In this document: in pieces, positions 42,466 to 52,136 of the stretch | Layout: each line of letters begins with the position of its first letter | How positions within the stretch are numbered: position 1 is the stretch's first letter | From: Bacillota bacterium | GTDB taxonomy: Bacteria > Bacillota > Dethiobacteria > DTU022 | DNA: 62,777 bases | NCBI GenBank assembly: GCA_012727685.1 | Contig: JAAYGO010000143.1 | Coordinates: 1-62,777 of the forward strand | Reading direction: 5' to 3' | Notes under the pieces: generated by a model | What the model was told of the DNA's origin: nothing | The model's database searches: none | The model's input: only the letters and a program-made list of their open reading frames with translations | Program-made: the position numbers and the translations under genes

Positions 42466-44151
42466 ATGCGAAGCCATAATGTCACCAAGGGCCTGGAGCG
42501 GGCTCCACATCGCTCTTTGTTTTGGGCGTCCGGATATCATCCTGCAGAGCTGGAACGCCCCCTGGTGGGAATCGTAAATTCCGCCAATGAAATTGTCCCT
42601 GGCCATGTTCACCTGGCCAAAATCGCCGAGGCGGTCAAGGCCGGGGTGCGGCTGGCAGGCGGCACCCCGGTGGAGTTTTGCACCATTGCCGTGTGCGACG
42701 GTATCGCCATGAACCACAAGGGAATGCACTATTCACTGGCCAGCAGGGAAATCATCGCCGACAGCGTTGAAACCATGGTCGAGGCGCACAGTTTCGACGC
42801 CGTGGTTCTGGTTTCTAACTGCGACAAAATCACCCCGGGCATGTTGATGGCCGCTGCCCGCCTTGATTTGCCGGCTGTTCTTGTGAGCGGCGGTCCGATG
42901 CTGGCCGGCGAATACCGCGGGAAAAAAATAGATCTCAATTCCCTTTTTGAAGGGGTGGGCGCCGCGCGCGGGGGACTCATTTCGGAGGAAGAGCTGCACG
43001 AAATGGAGCTGAACGCCTGCCCGGGCTGCGGTTCATGCGCCGGCATGTTTACCGCCAACTCCATGAACTGTATCGCTGAAGCCCTGGGTATAGCGCTGCC
43101 CGGCAATGGCACCAGGTTGGCGGTCAGTGCTGCACGGGTGCGGCTCGCCAAAGAGGCGGGAATCAGGGTGATGGAGCTGCTGCGGGCCGGTATTACGGCC
43201 AGGCAGATTTTAACGAAAGAGGCCTTCATCAACGCCCTTACGGTGGATATGGCCCTGGGGTGTTCCACCAATACCCTTTTGCACCTTTGCGCGGTAGCCC
43301 ATGAGCTGGGAATTCGCCTTGACCTGGAAATGATCAACGCGATCAGCCGCAGGGTTCCGCAGCTCTGCCTGCTTAGCCCTGCCGGCCTCAACCGGATTGA
43401 AGATCTTGACCGCGCCGGCGGCATCCCGTCGGTCATGCGTGAACTGGCCGCAGGCAAGCTGCTGGATTTGGAGCAGATCACGGTAACCGGAAAGACGGTA
43501 AGGGAAAATTTAACAGAAGCGCCCCCTCCTGACCGGGAAGTGATTCGCTCCCTGGAAGAGCCTTACCGCAGCGAGGGTGGACTGGCAGTTTTATTTGGTA
43601 ACCTCGCTCCCGAGGGTGCTGTAGTTAAGCAGGGGGCGGTATCGGAAAAAATGCAGGTCTTTGAAGGCACGGCCCGGGTCTTTGACAGTGAAGATAGCGC
43701 TGTAGAAGCCATATTGCAGGGTTCGATCAAACCGGGCAGTGTGATCGTCGTCCGTTACGAAGGACCGCGGGGCGGGCCCGGCATGCGGGAAATGCTTACG
43801 CCGACCGCCGCGGTGACGGGGATGGGATTGGGCGATTCAGTGGCCCTGATCACAGACGGCCGTTTTTCCGGTGCTACCCGGGGTGCCTGCATCGGCCATG
43901 TTTCACCCGAAGCAGCGGCAGGAGGGCCCATCGCTTTGGTGATGGAAGGTGACCGGATCAGCATCGATATCCCCCGGAGGCGGCTTGAGCTGCTGGTGAG
44001 CGAAGAAGAGCTGCAGCGCCGCAGAGCGGCCTGGATGCGTCCGGCCCCGAAAATCGACCGCGGCTACCTGCGGCGCTATGCCGCCCAGGTAACATCGGCC
44101 AGCCGGGGAGCGGTTTTGCTCTCTGCTGATGAGGCAGGTGCCGGCTCGTGA
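42466..44151 (+). CDS. ilvD: Dihydroxy-acid dehydratase
   Basis: A 561-residue iron-sulfur enzyme that dehydrates 2,3-dihydroxy-isovalerate and -methylvalerate. The cluster and metal motifs NCDKITPGM (about 107-115) and CPGCGSCAGMFTANSMNC (about 185-202) are present, as is the conserved GPRGGPGM segment. GAGAGGGGATC precedes the ATG. It overlaps ilvB by 4 bases (GTGA). Confidence 0.98.
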   Translation: MRSHNVTKGLERAPHRSLFWASGYHPAELERPLVGIVNSANEIVPGHVHLAKIAEAVKAGVRLAGGTPVEFCTIAVCDGIAMNHKGMHYSLASREIIADSVETMVEAHSFDAVVLVSNCDKITPGMLMAAARLDLPAVLVSGGPMLAGEYRGKKIDLNSLFEGVGAARGGLISEEELHEMELNACPGCGSCAGMFTANSMNCIAEALGIALPGNGTRLAVSAARVRLAKEAGIRVMELLRAGITARQILTKEAFINALTVDMALGCSTNTLLHLCAVAHELGIRLDLEMINAISRRVPQLCLLSPAGLNRIEDLDRAGGIPSVMRELAAGKLLDLEQITVTGKTVRENLTEAPPPDREVIRSLEEPYRSEGGLAVLFGNLAPEGAVVKQGAVSEKMQVFEGTARVFDSEDSAVEAILQGSIKPGSVIVVRYEGPRGGPGMREMLTPTAAVTGMGLGDSVALITDGRFSGATRGACIGHVSPEAAAGGPIALVMEGDRISIDIPRRRLELLVSEEELQRRRAAWMRPAPKIDRGYLRRYAAQVTSASRGAVLLSADEAGAGS

Positions 44152-45836
44152 AGAAGATGAAGGGAGCAGCAATGATTATCGCCGCCCTGGAGCATGAGCA
44201 GGTGGAGGTGATCTTTGGCTATCCCGGGGGAGCGGTTCTTCCCCTCTATGATGCGCTCTATCATGCCCAGATAAAACACATCCTGACGCGCCATGAGCAG
44301 GCTGCGGTCCACGCCGCTGACGGCTACGCCAGGGTTAAGGGGAAGCCCGGTGTCGTATTCGCCACCTCCGGCCCCGGCGCCACAAACCTGGTTACCGGTA
44401 TCGCCACCGCCTATATGGACTCCGTTCCCCTGGTCATCATCACCGGGCAGGTGGCAACCAAATTGATCGGCACCGATTCTTTTCAGGAAGCCGATATCAC
44501 GGGCATTACCTTGCCGATCACCAAGCACAACTACCTGGTCGGCTCCATTGAAGAGTTGCCTGTGACGCTGGCGGAAGCCTTTTATATTGCTTCCACCGGC
44601 CGCTGCGGGCCGGTATTGATCGATATCCCCAAAGACGTGATGGAGCAGGAAGGTACTTTCTGCTATGAACGGAATCGGGAGATACCCGGCTACCGGCCGA
44701 CTTATGTGGGGCACCCGGGCCAGATTAACCGCATGGTTAAAGCAATCAAGGAAGCGCGCAGGCCGGTCATTTTTGCCGGCGGGGGTGTGATCCGATCTGG
44801 GGCTGCTGCCGAATTGCGGGAACTGGCGATCAAGTGCCGCATCCCGGTTACCCTCTCCTTAATGAGCCTGGGAGCTTTCCCCGGGGATAACCCCCTTTTT
44901 CTCGGCATGCCGGGGATGCACGGCATGGTGGCGGCCAACTTTGCCCTCACGGAGGCCGACCTGATCATTGCCCTTGGCGCCCGCTTCGACGATCGGGTAA
45001 CCGGCAAGCTGGAACAATTCGCTTCAGAAGCGAAAATTATTCACGTGGATATCGATCCGGCGGAAATCGGGAAAAATGTGCCCATTGATATCCCCATTGT
45101 CGGCGATGTCAAGCAGGTGATCAGGGAGCTCTTGAAACGGGTGCAGCCGGGAGACACGAGCGATTGGCTGCAGCGGATCGAGGAATGGCAAGCGCGCTAT
45201 CCCCTGAGCGAGGGAACGGCTCCGTCTTCGGGCAAGCTCAAACCCCAGTTCGTGATCCGGGAGATCAACCGCCTGACCGGCGGTAAAGCACTGATCACCA
45301 CGGATGTGGGGCAGCACCAGATGTGGGTGGCACAGCATTATTGTTTCCGGGAGCCCCGTACCTTTTTGACTTCCGGCGGCCTGGGCACAATGGGATACGG
45401 TTTCCCCGCCGCCATCGGCGCCAAGCTGGCCAGCCCTGCTAGCACGGTGATCTGCATTACCGGTGACGGCAGTTTTCAAATGAATATCCAGGAGCTGGCT
45501 ACGGTGGTTTGCGGAAATTACGATCTTAAAGTAGTAGTATTAAACAACGGCTGCCTGGGCATGGTCCGCCAGTGGCAGGAGCTCTTCTTCGAGAAACGCT
45601 ACTCGCAAAGCTTATTGCATGGCAATCCCGATTTTGCCCGGGTGGCCGAAGCATTTGGCGCCACCGGTTTGCGCGTCTCCACGGCGGATGAAGCGACCGC
45701 CGCCCTCGAAAAAGCCCTTTCCGTGCGCGGTCCCGTTGTCATAGACTGTCTGATTGATCCGGCCGAAAATGTTTACCCCATGGTTGCGCCGAACCGCCCG
45801 ATTAACGAGATCATCACCGGGAGGGATTTAGAATGA
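44148..45836 (+). CDS. ilvB: Acetolactate synthase large subunit
   Basis: A 562-residue thiamine-diphosphate enzyme condensing pyruvate with pyruvate or 2-oxobutyrate. It has the catalytic Glu region (RHEQAAVHAADGYAR), the FAD-binding middle domain (GARFDDRVTGKLEQF) and the ThDP motif GDGSFQMNIQELATVV...NNGCLGMVRQWQ. It has the biosynthetic (FAD, small-subunit-requiring) form. GTG start overlapping ilvD, then 4-base overlap with ilvN. Confidence 0.97.
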   Translation: MKKMKGAAMIIAALEHEQVEVIFGYPGGAVLPLYDALYHAQIKHILTRHEQAAVHAADGYARVKGKPGVVFATSGPGATNLVTGIATAYMDSVPLVIITGQVATKLIGTDSFQEADITGITLPITKHNYLVGSIEELPVTLAEAFYIASTGRCGPVLIDIPKDVMEQEGTFCYERNREIPGYRPTYVGHPGQINRMVKAIKEARRPVIFAGGGVIRSGAAAELRELAIKCRIPVTLSLMSLGAFPGDNPLFLGMPGMHGMVAANFALTEADLIIALGARFDDRVTGKLEQFASEAKIIHVDIDPAEIGKNVPIDIPIVGDVKQVIRELLKRVQPGDTSDWLQRIEEWQARYPLSEGTAPSSGKLKPQFVIREINRLTGGKALITTDVGQHQMWVAQHYCFREPRTFLTSGGLGTMGYGFPAAIGAKLASPASTVICITGDGSFQMNIQELATVVCGNYDLKVVVLNNGCLGMVRQWQELFFEKRYSQSLLHGNPDFARVAEAFGATGLRVSTADEATAALEKALSVRGPVVIDCLIDPAENVYPMVAPNRPINEIITGRDLE

Positions 45837-46351
45837 AACATGTGCTGGCCATACTGGTGGAAAACAAGTCGGGCGTTCTGGCCCGGGTGGCCGGCCTCTT
45901 CAGCAGGCGTGGATTCAATATTGACAGCATTACCGTGGGAGAGACGACTGAGCCGGGTATCTCCAGGATGACCATCACCCTGGAGGGGGATGAAGCGGTA
46001 GTAGAGCAGGTCATGAAGCAGCTCAATAAATTGATTAACGTGCTCAAAGTAAGCAACCTCTCCCAGGAACCCGCGGTAATGCGCGAGCTCATGCTGATTA
46101 AAGTGCGCGCGGAGCCTCACACCAGAAGCGATATCCAGCAGATCGTGGAGACTTTCCGCGGCAAAGTGGTTGACGTCTCGTTAAATTCGATGATTATCGA
46201 GGTTACCGGCAATGACGAGAAGCTGGAGGCAATCGTGCTGCTGCTGCAGCATTACGGGATTAGGGAAATTGTGCGCACCGGCAATATCGCCCTCCTTAGG
46301 GGGGCGAAGGTGACCCGCGAAAACGGGGAGGCGCGGCGATCGAAGGGATGA
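45833..46351 (+). CDS. ilvN: Acetolactate synthase small (regulatory) subunit
   Basis: A 172-residue regulatory subunit. It has an N-terminal ACT domain (HVLAILVENKSGVLARVAGLFSRRGFNIDS, split in two motifs) and a C-terminal domain (MLIKVRA ... VVDVS). It binds valine for feedback inhibition and activates IlvB. The ATG overlaps the ilvB stop. ilvC does not follow, unlike the usual ilvBNC order. Confidence 0.97.
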   Translation: MKHVLAILVENKSGVLARVAGLFSRRGFNIDSITVGETTEPGISRMTITLEGDEAVVEQVMKQLNKLINVLKVSNLSQEPAVMRELMLIKVRAEPHTRSDIQQIVETFRGKVVDVSLNSMIIEVTGNDEKLEAIVLLLQHYGIREIVRTGNIALLRGAKVTRENGEARRSKG

Positions 46352-46422
46352 TTCTTATGAGTTTAGCGGTTAATCCGGTAATTTGTATATTTTTGTGATA
46401 AGTTGTCGCCATTTTTAATTCC

Positions 46423-46450
46423 TTGTAGATAAAAAACGAATTCGTATAAC
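46423..46450 (+). promoter_or_regulatory. Candidate leuCD promoter with internal palindrome
   Basis: TTGTAG (46423-46428), 16 bases, TATAAC (46445-46450). The spacer contains the 10-bp palindrome ACGAATTCGT (46436-46445), a possible operator. The 182-bp gap after ilvN suggests that leuCD can be transcribed separately. Confidence 0.4.
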
Positions 46451-46533
46451 GTAATACATGAGGGGCTCTCTTCTATCTGGCCACATAGCTTTTGTCATAA
46501 TTTGTCGGGTAACAAAAAGGAGCTGATCGAATC

Positions 46534-47802
46534 TTGAGTGGACAAACAATGATTGAAAAAATCCTGGCGCGGGGAGCCGGAAAAAAAGAGGTTAAACCAG
46601 GTGACCTGGTAAGCGTTAAAGTTGACCTGTCCCTGGGAAACGATATTACCGCTCCCGTGGCGATCAAGGAATTTGAGCGGCTTGGCCTTGACCGCGTCTT
46701 TGACCCGGAGAAAGTGGTCCTGGTGCCGGATCATTTTACGCCAAACCGCGATATTGCCGCCGCCGAGCAGGCCCTCTTGGTGCGCCGCTTTGCCGAAAAG
46801 TATGGCATCAGGCATTATTTTGAAATCGGGCGCATGGGCATCGAACATGCCCTGTTGCCGGAACAAGGCCTGGTCTTGCCGGGGCAGATTATCATCGGCG
46901 CCGATTCGCATACCTGCACCTACGGTGCCCTGGGCGCTTTTGCCACCGGCGTCGGTTCCACCGACCTGGCGGCAGCGATGGCCATCGGCGAAGCCTGGTT
47001 CAAGGTGCCGTCCACCATGAGGTTTATTTACGAAGGCGAGCTGCCACCCTGGGTAGATGGCAAGGATTTGATCCTTTACACCATCGGGCAGATCGGGGTG
47101 GAGGGGGCCAGGTATAAAGCCATGGCCTTCTGCGGTCCGGTGATCGAAAAGTTGCCCATGGACGGCCGCTTAACCATGGCCAATATGGCCATCGAGGCCG
47201 GTGGCAAATGCGGCTATATGGAACCGGATGCGGTTACCTTCAGTTACCTGGAAGGCAGAACCGCTCAGCCTTATGAACCCGTTTATGGCGATGCGGACGC
47301 AGTTTATGAGCAAACTCTCACCTTTGATGTGAGCCGCATGGAGCCCCAGGTAGCCTTCCCCCCTGCTCCGGACAATACCCATCCGGTGTCAGAAGCGGCG
47401 GGGATCAAAATCGATCAGGTTGTGATCGGTTCCTGCACCAACGGCCGGCTGGAAGATTTGCGGCGGGCAGCAGCGATCTTGAAGGGGCGGCGGGTCCATC
47501 CCCGCGTTCGCCTGATCATCATTCCCGCGACGCAAAGAATCTACCGCCAGGCGATGGCTGAAGGGCTGATGGATATATTTGTGGAGGCGGAAGCGGCGAT
47601 CAGCACACCCACCTGCGGCCCTTGCCTCGGCGGGCATATGGGTATTCTGGCGCGCGGCGAGAAGGCGCTGGCTACCACCAACCGGAATTTTGTGGGGCGG
47701 ATGGGTCATCCGGAAAGTGAAATTTTCCTGTGCAACCCGGCCGTCGCCGCCGCTTCAGCGATCGCCGGTGAGATCGTGCATCCAGAGGAGGTAATGGCAT
47801 GA
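46534..47802 (+). CDS. leuC: 3-isopropylmalate dehydratase large subunit
   Basis: A 422-residue aconitase-family subunit of the short LeuC/HacA type. The [4Fe-4S] cysteines are in VIGSCTNGR and TPTCGPCLGG, with GADSHTCTYGALG upstream. It isomerises 2-isopropylmalate to 3-isopropylmalate with LeuD. Short-form members can also act on homoaconitate or citramalate-derived acids, so substrate is assigned by its position beside the ilv genes. TTG start behind AAGGAG. leuA and leuB are not in the window. Confidence 0.92.
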   Translation: MSGQTMIEKILARGAGKKEVKPGDLVSVKVDLSLGNDITAPVAIKEFERLGLDRVFDPEKVVLVPDHFTPNRDIAAAEQALLVRRFAEKYGIRHYFEIGRMGIEHALLPEQGLVLPGQIIIGADSHTCTYGALGAFATGVGSTDLAAAMAIGEAWFKVPSTMRFIYEGELPPWVDGKDLILYTIGQIGVEGARYKAMAFCGPVIEKLPMDGRLTMANMAIEAGGKCGYMEPDAVTFSYLEGRTAQPYEPVYGDADAVYEQTLTFDVSRMEPQVAFPPAPDNTHPVSEAAGIKIDQVVIGSCTNGRLEDLRRAAAILKGRRVHPRVRLIIIPATQRIYRQAMAEGLMDIFVEAEAAISTPTCGPCLGGHMGILARGEKALATTNRNFVGRMGHPESEIFLCNPAVAAASAIAGEIVHPEEVMA

Positions 47803-48296
47803 TTTTGGAAGGCAAGGTCTGGTTGTTTGGAGACAATGTGGATACCGACGCCATCATACCGGCGCGCTACCTGAGCGCGACCGATCCGGAAGAGCTGGCC
47901 GCCCATTGCATGGAAGATATCAACCCTGATTTTGCCGCCTCCGTGCAGGCGGGCGATCTGCTGGTCGCCGGCTCGAATTTCGGCTGCGGCAGTTCCCGGG
48001 AGCACGCGCCCCTTGCTTTAAAGGGAGCCGGAGTGTCTTGTGTGATCGCGAAGAGCTTTGCCCGTATTTTTTATCGCAACGCCATCAATATCGGGCTGCC
48101 GATCCTCGAATGCGAGGCTGAACTATCTCGCATTCTGGCCCCGGGCGAGTTGCTCCGCGTAGATTTAAGCGCAGGGATGATCATACGCCTCTCCGATGGA
48201 AGCCGTTACCAGGCGGCGCCGTTTCCCACCTTTATGCAGGAAATTATCCAGCAGGGTGGGTTGATAGAATATGTCCGCCATCGCCTTAAACGCTAA
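47799..48296 (+). CDS. leuD: 3-isopropylmalate dehydratase small subunit
   Basis: A 165-residue swivelling subunit: KVWLFGDNVDTDAIIPARYL, GSNFGCGSSREHAPLALKGAG, ARIFYRNAINIGLPILE. Pairs with LeuC to form the active site. The ATG overlaps the leuC stop by 4 bases. The short length matches the short LeuC partner. Confidence 0.94.
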   Translation: MILEGKVWLFGDNVDTDAIIPARYLSATDPEELAAHCMEDINPDFAASVQAGDLLVAGSNFGCGSSREHAPLALKGAGVSCVIAKSFARIFYRNAINIGLPILECEAELSRILAPGELLRVDLSAGMIIRLSDGSRYQAAPFPTFMQEIIQQGGLIEYVRHRLKR

Positions 48297-48315
48297 TCAT
48301 AATCGGCATCAATAA

Positions 48316-48344
48316 TTTGCAAATCCGGCTTTTTAAGCTATAAT
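48316..48344 (+). promoter_or_regulatory. Promoter of the EF-G paralogue
   Basis: TTTGCA (48316-48321), 17 bases, TATAAT (48339-48344), 58 bp upstream of the ATG. Confidence 0.7.
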
Positions 48345-48402
48345 GGCTAGGGTGAATTCTAATGCCTGGATCGAACCCGGGTAGCTCTAAGGAGGAGTAT
48401 GT

Positions 48403-50487
48403 ATGAAAAAGTATCCCAGCGAAGCGATTCGCAATGTTGCGCTGATTTCACACGGCGGTGCCGGTAAGACTTCCCTTACCGAGGCCCTGCTTTTTTCTTC
48501 CGGTGCCATCAATCGTTTGGGAAAAATCGAAGCGGGAAATACGACTACCGATTTTGACCCGGATGAGATCAAGAAACAGGTAACCATCAACGTGGGGCTC
48601 GCTCCAATTGAGTGGGAAGGCGTCAAGATCAATATCCTCGATACCCCCGGATATTTTGATTTCATCGGCGACGTTTTAGGGGCCTTACGGGTAGCCGATG
48701 GCGCCGTGGTCACCGTTTGCGCTGTCTCCGGAGTTGAAGTGGGGACAGAGAAAGTCTGGACCTATGCAGACGATTTCAAGATGCCACGTTTGATCTTTAT
48801 AAACAAGCTGGATCGGGAAAATGCCGATTTCGCAAAGACAGTAGAGCAGTTGGAACAGCATTTTGGCCAGGGTGTCATACCGCTGCAGTTGCCGATCGGC
48901 AAAGAGGCCGATTTTAAGGGAGTCGTAGATTTGCTGGCCGAAAAAGCCCTTTATTTTTCCGACGAAGGGAAAAAGGTGGCAGAAGCTCAAATACCGGCCG
49001 AGCTGAACGATCAGGTGGCCTCGCTGCGGGAAAAAATTGTGGAAGCGGCCGCAGAGGCGGACGACGAGCTGCTGGAAAAATATCTTGAAGGAGTGGCCCT
49101 GGAGCCGGACGAGATCATGAGAGGTCTCAAAAAGGGTATTGCCGCTCAGTCGATTTTCCCCGTTTTATGCGGTGCGGCCACCAAGAATTTGGGCATGCAG
49201 CCGCTCATGAATATGATCAAAACCTTTATACCCTCACCGCTTGATCGGGAAGCGATGAAGGGAAGCGTGCCCGGCAAAGAGGAGACCGTAGAGCGCAAGC
49301 CGTCGCCGGAAGATCCCTTTTCTGCCTTTGTCTTTAAGACCCTCGCCGACCCCTACGTGGGACGGGTCAATTTCTTCCGCGTTTATTCCGGTTCGCTTAC
49401 ACCTGATTCACAGGTCTATAATTCCAACAAGGATAAAGCAGAGCGTGTCGGGCAGGTCTTTTCCATGCGCGGCAAAAACCAGATTGCCATGGAAGAGGTC
49501 GTGACTGGTGATATCGCCGCCGTAGCCAAGCTGCAGCATACCGGCACCGGTGACACCCTCTGTGATCGCGCGCAACCAGTTGTTTTTGAGCCGCTCCAAT
49601 TCCCCGAACCGGTCATTTCTTTTGCCGTGGAGCCCAAGAATAAGGGCGATGAGGAAAAGGTCAGCAGCGGCCTGGCGCGCTTCCTGGACGAAGACCCAAC
49701 CTTGCGCCTGGAGCGGCGGGTGGAGACCAAGCAGACCGTTATATCCGGGTTGGGAGAGTTGCACCTGGAGATTATCGTCAGCCGGCTGGCGCAGAAATTT
49801 GGCGTTGAAGTAGAGCTCTCCACTCCGAAAGTGCCGTACAAGGAGACCATCCGCGGCCGAGCGAAGGTGGAAGGCAAACATAAGAAGCAAACCGGGGGAC
49901 GGGGTCAATACGGCCACGTATTCCTGGAGCTGGAGCCGCTGCAACCAGGCGAGGGCTTTGTCTTCGAAGACAAGATCTTCGGTGGAGTGGTCCCGAAACA
50001 GTATGTGCCGGCCGTTGAAAAAGGAGTGCGCGAAGCGCTCGAAGAAGGCGTCGTGGCCGGATATCCGGTGGTCGATGTGAAGGTCGCACTCGTAGACGGA
50101 TCCTACCACAGTGTCGACTCTTCGGAGATGGCCTTTAAGATCGCCTCGGCCATGGCGTTCCGCAAAGGAATGGAACAGGCACAGCCGGTGCTGCTTGAAC
50201 CGATCATGAATGTGGAGGTAACCGTTCCGGAAGCATTCATGGGCGACATCATGGGAGACTTGAACAGCAGGCGCGGCAGAATTCAGGGCATGGAACCGAC
50301 AAACGGGCTGCAGAAAATTCGTGCTCAGGTGCCCATGGCGGAGATGTTCAGGTATTCAATCGATCTGCGCTCCATGACCCAGGGCAGGGGATTTTTCACC
50401 ATGTCCTTTTCACACTACGAAGAAGTTCCCTATCAGGTGGCTGATCAGGTGATTGCCGCCGCCAGGGAAGCAAAGGCCAAGGAATAG
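48403..50487 (+). CDS. Elongation factor G-like GTPase (EF-G paralogue)
   Basis: A 694-residue translational GTPase with all five EF-G domains. The P-loop is SHGGAGKTS instead of the canonical AHIDAGKTT, typical of the EF-G-like/type II paralogues, while DTPGYFDF and NKLD are intact. The C-terminal domain IV/V (GGRGQYGHVFLELEP, MTQGRGFFTMSFSHYEEVP) is normal. Paralogues may act in ribosome recycling or translation under stress. It is monocistronic with its own promoter and a terminator, far from any str operon, and the canonical fusA is presumably elsewhere. Confidence 0.9.
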   Translation: MKKYPSEAIRNVALISHGGAGKTSLTEALLFSSGAINRLGKIEAGNTTTDFDPDEIKKQVTINVGLAPIEWEGVKINILDTPGYFDFIGDVLGALRVADGAVVTVCAVSGVEVGTEKVWTYADDFKMPRLIFINKLDRENADFAKTVEQLEQHFGQGVIPLQLPIGKEADFKGVVDLLAEKALYFSDEGKKVAEAQIPAELNDQVASLREKIVEAAAEADDELLEKYLEGVALEPDEIMRGLKKGIAAQSIFPVLCGAATKNLGMQPLMNMIKTFIPSPLDREAMKGSVPGKEETVERKPSPEDPFSAFVFKTLADPYVGRVNFFRVYSGSLTPDSQVYNSNKDKAERVGQVFSMRGKNQIAMEEVVTGDIAAVAKLQHTGTGDTLCDRAQPVVFEPLQFPEPVISFAVEPKNKGDEEKVSSGLARFLDEDPTLRLERRVETKQTVISGLGELHLEIIVSRLAQKFGVEVELSTPKVPYKETIRGRAKVEGKHKKQTGGRGQYGHVFLELEPLQPGEGFVFEDKIFGGVVPKQYVPAVEKGVREALEEGVVAGYPVVDVKVALVDGSYHSVDSSEMAFKIASAMAFRKGMEQAQPVLLEPIMNVEVTVPEAFMGDIMGDLNSRRGRIQGMEPTNGLQKIRAQVPMAEMFRYSIDLRSMTQGRGFFTMSFSHYEEVPYQVADQVIAAAREAKAKE

Positions 50488-50503
50488 CAAAGGTTTAATA
50501 AGG

Positions 50504-50540
50504 GGGGACGGATCTTAACCTAAAGGGTCCGTCCCCTTTT
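50504..50540 (+). terminator. Terminator of the EF-G paralogue
   Basis: A perfect 9-bp stem (50504-50512 with 50528-50536), 15-base loop, followed by TTTT. It lies 16 bp after the stop. Confidence 0.88.
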
Positions 50541-50729
50541 GCCATACTCAGCATTTCCGATCCTGCCTTCATGACTTTCCCCTTTTCCCTTTGATAAGCA
50601 GCAATATTCCTAAAATGTATAAATATTCCCTTTCTGTTTAAAGCTGTAGTCTAAGGGCTTTTATTTGCCGCTTTGCCGGCCACCGGCCAGGTATTTTTGC
50701 TTGAAGCGGCAGCAGAAGGGGGAATAAAG

Positions 50730-51839
50730 GTGGAATTCAGGATTATTTCCGATTCTGAGCAAAAAAAGTTCGATCAATTTATGAAAAAATGCCGTCATGG
50801 CCACATCTTTCAGTCTTACTTATGGGGAGAAGCAAAAAGGCCGGCCTGGTCACCGCTGCGTGTGGTCCTGGAAGAAGAAGGCCGGATCAGGGCTGCAGCC
50901 TCCATATTAAAAAGGCAGATTCCCATCCCGGGAAAATCTTTTTTTTACTTGCCGCGGGGGCCGGTTCTTGAAGACTGGGGAGATGCCCGGCTTTTCAATG
51001 CTTTCATGGCTCACCTGCAGCGGCTGGCCCTCGCCGAGAGGGCGGTCTTCATCAAGATGGATCCCTGCCTCAGCGAGGGCGATGCTATCCCGGCAGAGAT
51101 GCTGGATCAAAAAAGATTCAAACCGATCCGGGATCATCACGATTTCGGAGGGCTGCAGCCCCGGTATACTTTTCGCCTGGATATTAGCGGCAGCCTGGAC
51201 GAAATCATGAGTGCATTTCCCAAAAAGATCAGGTATAAAATCAAGTATGGAATCACCCGGGGCCTGACCTTTGACTCACCCGGAGAAGCAGGGTTGAACC
51301 CTTTCATGGAGATCATGCGCCAGGCCAGCCGGAGAGGAAATTTCGTTTTACGGAGTGCCGATTACTTTAGAAAACTATACCGGTTGTTGGCCGGGGATGA
51401 CGCCATTAACCTGATCCTGGGTTACTACCAGGGGCAACCGATCATTGGCGGGATTACCCTCGCCTTCGGCGAACAGGCCTGGGCTGTGTACGGCGGGCAA
51501 ATTGATAAAAGCCTGCATCTCTACGCCTATCATGCCCTGATCTGGGAGAGAATCAAATGGGCCAAGAGCAGGGGGGCCAGGTGGTTTGATTTTTACGGTG
51601 TGCCGGGAAAGGTGGAACCGTCGCACCCGCTCTATGGCCTCTATTATTTCAAGAAAAGTTTTGGCGGCCAGTTTTGTGCCTACATCGGTGAAATGGATCT
51701 GGTTCTGGTGCCGGGTCTTTACTGGCTCTGGTCCAATTGTTATCCCCTGGCCCGGGAGATGCTGCTAGCGTTTAAGAGGGGAGCCGGTAAATTTAACTAC
51801 TTTACTGCGCGGCAAAAAATAGGATTTAACCGGGGCTAG
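50730..51839 (+). CDS. FemX/FemAB-type peptidoglycan-bridge aminoacyltransferase
   Basis: A 369-residue GNAT-fold protein of the FemABX family, which adds amino acids from aminoacyl-tRNA to the lipid II stem peptide. Seen: HGHIFQSYLWGEAKR (about 20-34), FPKKIRYKIKYGITRGL, YHALIWERIKWAKSRGARWFDFYG split over two motifs, and HPLYGLYYFKKSFGGQ. GTG 50730 has AAGGGGGA at 7 bases and gives the family-like start, while the frame from 50673 adds 19 atypical residues. Substrate amino acid cannot be read from sequence. ddl follows, linking it to wall synthesis. Confidence 0.85.
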   Translation: MEFRIISDSEQKKFDQFMKKCRHGHIFQSYLWGEAKRPAWSPLRVVLEEEGRIRAAASILKRQIPIPGKSFFYLPRGPVLEDWGDARLFNAFMAHLQRLALAERAVFIKMDPCLSEGDAIPAEMLDQKRFKPIRDHHDFGGLQPRYTFRLDISGSLDEIMSAFPKKIRYKIKYGITRGLTFDSPGEAGLNPFMEIMRQASRRGNFVLRSADYFRKLYRLLAGDDAINLILGYYQGQPIIGGITLAFGEQAWAVYGGQIDKSLHLYAYHALIWERIKWAKSRGARWFDFYGVPGKVEPSHPLYGLYYFKKSFGGQFCAYIGEMDLVLVPGLYWLWSNCYPLAREMLLAFKRGAGKFNYFTARQKIGFNRG

Positions 51840-52136
51840 CTTCCGATTCATTTTAAATTCCTCCTTTGACAAGAGCATGATCAATATTCATCGCTTGCTT
51901 AAGGATAAAGGTGCTTTAAGAAAACTTAACTCCATTATTTTTAAGGTTCAACTGGAGCAGCAGGGAAGCGGAAAAAAAAGGAGAATGCAAAAGAAGGGAA
52001 CAGCGCATCGATACGACGGTGTTCTTCGCTTGCAAATCCCTTCCAGTGAAGAGCAGGGCTGATGTCTTCCCGTTGCTTTAAATTCATATACTATTACTGC
52101 TGAGTTTATTCGAAGCAGGGAAAGAGGGTGTTGAGC

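Noticed and set aside
51877..52062. 61-codon open frame between the FemX gene and ddl
   Set aside because: No ribosome binding site, no recognisable family and a composition like non-coding DNA. The 297-bp gap is left without a gene; I see nothing else in it.
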